Source: Nitratireductor mangrovi (GTDB lineage Bacteria > Pseudomonadota > Alphaproteobacteria > Rhizobiales > Rhizobiaceae). Taken from it: a stretch of 64,000 nucleotides of DNA. The notes beneath the pieces are model-generated. The model did no database searches. It saw only the letters and a list, made by a program, of their open reading frames with translations, and had not been told where the DNA came from. The stretch spans positions 310,001 to 374,000 of the forward strand of contig NZ_CP042301.2 of the NCBI RefSeq assembly GCF_007922615.2, written 5' to 3'. The position numbers and the translations under genes are program-made. Every line of letters begins with the position of its first letter. Position 1 is the stretch's first letter. Positions 61,014 to 64,000 of the stretch are shown here, in pieces.

Positions 61014-61084
61014 GTGTAACCTCGCTACCGCGTCGTGCTCTTCGGAATACCGAAGCTCGCGGCGGTTGACCACCCGGCGTACCG

Positions 61085-61096
61085 AAAGCTAGCTTT
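61085..61096. promoter_or_regulatory. Perfect 12-base palindrome between luxR and RTX genes
   Basis: AAAGCTAGCTTT, extended weakly to GAAAGCTAGCTTTTTC, lies in the 205-base divergent spacer. It is a plausible operator. It does not resemble the 20-base lux box. Confidence 0.4.
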
Positions 61097-61218
61097 TTCA
61101 AGAGCATACACAGCAATCGATTCCCAGCGGAGAAACACCTCCCGTTCGTCTCGGGGCAAGGTGGTGTGTCCGCGCGTGCGCGTCGCTCTGGCCGGCGCGC
61201 CCAAGAGGAGCCGACATC

Positions 61219-63810
61219 ATGGCCAACTTCGTCGAAACCTCAAACCCAAGCACGACCGGTTCGTTCTGGCTCGATGTCCTCGACTGGAACGTGCTCACCA
61301 GCAGCAGCACGGCGGTGATGGTTGAGAATCTCGACGGCACGCTGACGCTCTTCAACGGAGCCGGCTTTACCTTCGCAGACGGCAAACCGACCGGCGGCAC
61401 GGTGACAACGATGCGTCACTTCGATGCCGGACAATCTGTCGAGCACGCATTCATCGACGGTGTTTCGATCGCCCTTGCCGACATTGTCTCCCAGATGCCG
61501 ACGGTTGGCGACCTCGTCCTGGCGGGGGATGACTTGATAACCACAAGTGCGAACGGGACCGAACTGCGGGGTTTTGGCGGCGACGACACGATAGAGGCAG
61601 GCGGAAACAGCTTCGTCCACGCGGCAGGCGGTAACGACAGCATCGAATTCGCTGCCGGTGCCGGCTACGAGGACGACTGGATCAGCTACCGCTACAATCC
61701 CGACGGGACCTTGAACACGCGCGCCATGATCATCTCGCTGAAAGTGAACAATTCGGGCAACGAGCCGGGAATGACGGGCTGGGCCTCGGACCGGTTCTCC
61801 GTGGGCGCTATCGAGCATGACACGTTGAACCATGCAAACCACGTAGAGGGGACCGAGGGTGACGATTCAATCTCGGGCGCTGCTTGGGATCATGTCCTGC
61901 TCGGCGACTTCACGGGCAGCATTATCTACGGTTTCGGCGGAAACGATATCATCAACAACGCCTGGGAGGCCCACGGCGGCGACGGAAACGACACCATCCG
62001 CCTGATAGTCAACGGCATCTCCGACGTGGGCAACATAACCGCCGGCGGGACCGGATTTGGTGACGAGGGGGATGACAGACTGCTTATCCTGGATTTTTCC
62101 AGCGCCCTGAAGCCGGGCGAAACCTACTATGTAACCTTTGATGGCGGCAATGGCAGCGACACGGCGCAGGGCCGCGATACCGGCGGTTCGTCGTCGTTCC
62201 CGGCAACCTACGACCTGCTGCTTCAGCAAGTGATGATCGGAAGTGTGGTTTACAACCTCACCAGCGTCGAGAACGTGGACGCCGGCGAGGCAGGCGATGC
62301 GATCTTTGGCAACACGCTTGCCAACCTGCTTGTCGGCAATGGTGGAGACGATCAGATCCACGGCGACGATGGCCATGACACCCTGGAGGGCGGGCAGGGC
62401 GACGATACGCTTTTCGGAGGCTCCGGCCACGACAATCTGACTGGCGGATCAGGCGCAGATACTCTCGATGGCGGTGGCGGTAGCGATACCGCGCTCTACG
62501 CGACCGCTGGCGGAAGCGTCACGGCCGATTTGATAAATTCTGTCCCAGGTGTCGGCGACGCGGCGGGTGACACGTTCGTTTCCGTAGAAAACCTTCATGG
62601 AAGCCAGCATGCCGACACGTTTTTCGGCGACGACGGCAGCAACGTCCTTAGAGGCGAGGGCGATTCCGACAATTTGCACGGAAGAGGCGGCGACGACACG
62701 CTTTTCGGCGGAGCTGGCGGCGACAATCTGATAGGCGGCGCGGGCGCCGACCAGTTGGAGGGCGGAACCGGCGTTGATACCGCGGACTACTCTGCGTCGA
62801 CGCAGCGCATCAACGTGAACCTTTCCAGCGGCACGGCGCTGGGCGGTGACGCGCATGGCGACACGCTGGCAGAGATCGAGAACCTGATCGGGACCAACTC
62901 CTCGCTGACCGATTTCCTCACGGGCAATCATCTTGCCAATCGGATCGAGGGTCTTGCCGGCGATGATCTGATTGCAGGGCTTGGCGGTGCCGATGAGCTC
63001 ATCGGCGGAACCGGCATTGATACTGCCGACTATTCGGCGTCGACACAGCGCATCAACGTGAACCTTTCCAACGGCACGGCGCTGGGCGGTGACGCACATG
63101 GCGATACGCTTTCGGGGATCGAGAACCTGGTCGGGACCAACTCCTCGCTGACCGACTTCCTCACCGGCAACCATCTCGCCAACCGCATCGACGGCGGCGC
63201 TGGCGATGATTTGATCGCGGGATTGGGCGCCGCCGACATGCTGATTGGCGGAACCGGCGTTGACACGGCCGACTACTCGGCGTCGACGCAGCGCATCAAC
63301 GTGAACCTTTCCAACGGCACGGCGCTGGGCGGTGACGCGCATGGCGACACGCTGTCGGGCATCGAGAACCTGATCGGCACCAATGTCGCGCTGACCGACT
63401 TCCTGACCGGCGACGCCGCACCCAACCATATCCAGGGCCTGGCCGGCAATGACGAGATCAACGGCAAGGAGGGATCGGACGTCCTGGTCGGCGGGGGCGA
63501 CGACGACCTCTTCATCTTCGACACCGCGCTCGGCGCCGGCAATGTCGACACGATCGTCGATTTCGTGGTCGCGGACGACATGATCAGCCTGGCGTCGAGC
63601 ATATTCACCGGGCTCGCCGCCGGGGCCTTGACGGCCGCAGCGTTTCGCGTCGGCGCGGCCGCGGCCGATGCCGACGACCGCATCATCTACAATGCCGGCA
63701 CCGGGAGCCTGTTCTTCGACGTCGACGGCAACGGCGCGCAAGTGCAGGTCCAGTTCGCATCTCTCTCCACAGGACTGGCGCTCACCAACGACAACTTCCT
63801 CGTCGCATGA
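61219..63810 (+). CDS. RTX-type calcium-binding repeat protein (type I secreted)
   Basis: An 863-residue acidic Gly/Asp-rich protein. ATG 61219 has GAGGAG upstream. The N-terminal 130 residues are non-repeat. Nonapeptide-like calcium-binding repeats (GGDDQIHGDDGHDTLEGG-type) occur at about 105-125 and 370-425 and again near 470-505. Residues 516-754 are three near-identical 81-residue repeats, each with DTADYSASTQRINVNLS and LTDFLTGNHLANRI. The last 60 residues (FFDVDGNGAQVQVQF...NFLVA) look like a type I secretion signal. No ABC exporter genes are in the window. Probable secreted matrix or adhesin protein; could also be a lytic enzyme. Confidence 0.9.
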   Translation: MANFVETSNPSTTGSFWLDVLDWNVLTSSSTAVMVENLDGTLTLFNGAGFTFADGKPTGGTVTTMRHFDAGQSVEHAFIDGVSIALADIVSQMPTVGDLVLAGDDLITTSANGTELRGFGGDDTIEAGGNSFVHAAGGNDSIEFAAGAGYEDDWISYRYNPDGTLNTRAMIISLKVNNSGNEPGMTGWASDRFSVGAIEHDTLNHANHVEGTEGDDSISGAAWDHVLLGDFTGSIIYGFGGNDIINNAWEAHGGDGNDTIRLIVNGISDVGNITAGGTGFGDEGDDRLLILDFSSALKPGETYYVTFDGGNGSDTAQGRDTGGSSSFPATYDLLLQQVMIGSVVYNLTSVENVDAGEAGDAIFGNTLANLLVGNGGDDQIHGDDGHDTLEGGQGDDTLFGGSGHDNLTGGSGADTLDGGGGSDTALYATAGGSVTADLINSVPGVGDAAGDTFVSVENLHGSQHADTFFGDDGSNVLRGEGDSDNLHGRGGDDTLFGGAGGDNLIGGAGADQLEGGTGVDTADYSASTQRINVNLSSGTALGGDAHGDTLAEIENLIGTNSSLTDFLTGNHLANRIEGLAGDDLIAGLGGADELIGGTGIDTADYSASTQRINVNLSNGTALGGDAHGDTLSGIENLVGTNSSLTDFLTGNHLANRIDGGAGDDLIAGLGAADMLIGGTGVDTADYSASTQRINVNLSNGTALGGDAHGDTLSGIENLIGTNVALTDFLTGDAAPNHIQGLAGNDEINGKEGSDVLVGGGDDDLFIFDTALGAGNVDTIVDFVVADDMISLASSIFTGLAAGALTAAAFRVGAAAADADDRIIYNAGTGSLFFDVDGNGAQVQVQFASLSTGLALTNDNFLVA
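62764..63480 (+). repeat. Three tandem 243-bp repeats inside the RTX gene
   Basis: Copies begin GGAACCGGC at 62764, 63007 and 63250, exactly 243 bases (81 codons) apart. The first two copies are nearly identical throughout. The third is similar for about 150 bases and then diverges at the NVALTDFLTGDAAP segment. Such perfect repeats suggest recent duplication and length variation between strains. Confidence 0.9.
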
Positions 63811-64000
63811 GGCGGGGTGCGGCGGCAATCCGAGGCGTCTACTATCAGTGGCCGGCAATCAAGCAACCGGTCTGCAAGCAGATTTTCACGGCTTCCCTAG
63901 CTTTCGGCGGGCAGCCTGGCGCGAATGAACATTTTTGACTCGCTGTATTTTCTGTAATTTACGTAATATTTGAGATAGGAATTGTACTTCGGTAAGATAA
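63811..64000. other. Region after RTX gene with AT-rich end
   Basis: No gene is seen. The first 115 bases are ordinary. From about 63925 the DNA becomes AT-rich (TTTTTGACT, TTTTCTGTAATTT) and includes the palindrome TTACGTAA at 63959-63966. It may be the promoter of a gene beyond the window. Confidence 0.4.

Noticed and set aside
60213..61218. A linked autoinducer synthase (luxI) for the LuxR-type regulator
   Set aside because: No luxI-like gene was found on either strand in the window.
62341..62760. Possible CRISPR-like or satellite repeat from GGC-rich short periodicity
   Set aside because: The periodicity is that of RTX nonapeptide codons within one reading frame, not spacer-separated repeats.

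Overview
The window is high-GC, gene-dense bacterial DNA. Gene content and order point to an alphaproteobacterium of the order Hyphomicrobiales (Rhizobiales), probably Mesorhizobium/Phyllobacteriaceae-like. The main markers are tldD-ialB-coxB-coxA-ctaB-coxF-ctaG-coxC, then SURF1-ispH-thrB-rnhA, a CcrM-type GANTC methylase, and a DciA-like/dsbA/smc cluster. The family-level placement is inference. I saw no rRNA, tRNA, CRISPR array, insertion sequence or integrase.

Left part (1-32.5 kb): core chromosome. It carries a cupin protein, a sirtuin and TldD. The aa3 cytochrome c oxidase operon follows with its assembly factors (heme O synthase, CoxF, Cox11, SURF1). Next come an L,D-transpeptidase, ispH-thrB-rnhA, a peroxiredoxin, a DsbD-like periplasmic protein and YqgE/AlgH. 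A minus-strand block encodes threonine synthase, an M16 peptidase, a GNAT acetyltransferase and a membrane GGDEF/EAL protein whose GGDEF motif is degenerate. Then come a lipoprotein, two HAD proteins, ccrM, an orphan TacA/DUF1778-like antitoxin gene behind a perfect palindrome, mutY, a DciA-like gene, a DsbA-like lipoprotein, smc, a VOC protein and a small lipoprotein.

Right part (32.6-60.1 kb): a large surface-polysaccharide locus on both strands. It encodes three UDP-sugar dehydrogenases (Ugd, WbpA-like, WecC), the WecB epimerase and a complete WbpA/B/E/D set, the set that makes UDP-2,3-diacetamido-2,3-dideoxyglucuronate. It also has a second WbpE-like aminotransferase, a GT25, a GT4, a polymerase/ligase (Wzy/WaaL-like), a Wzx flippase, a Wzz-like co-polymerase, a fused dehydrogenase/Gfo-Idh-MocA protein coupled to a heparinase II/III-like protein, and a phosphoglycosyl transferase/PglD/aminotransferase module. 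A DUF2793 phage-tail-like gene sits inside it. Between the polymerase and ugd is a 2 kb patch (36.0-37.95 kb) of very short genes, including two paralogous single-helix membrane proteins of 43 and 42 residues that I do not recognise.

Right end (60.2-64 kb): an orphan LuxR-type regulator diverges from an 863-residue RTX-type calcium-binding protein with an internal 243-bp tandem repeat, probably a type I secreted matrix protein or adhesin. The last 75 bases are AT-rich, unlike the rest of the window. Together with the c-di-GMP enzyme, the right half suggests a cell-surface or biofilm function; that link is inference.
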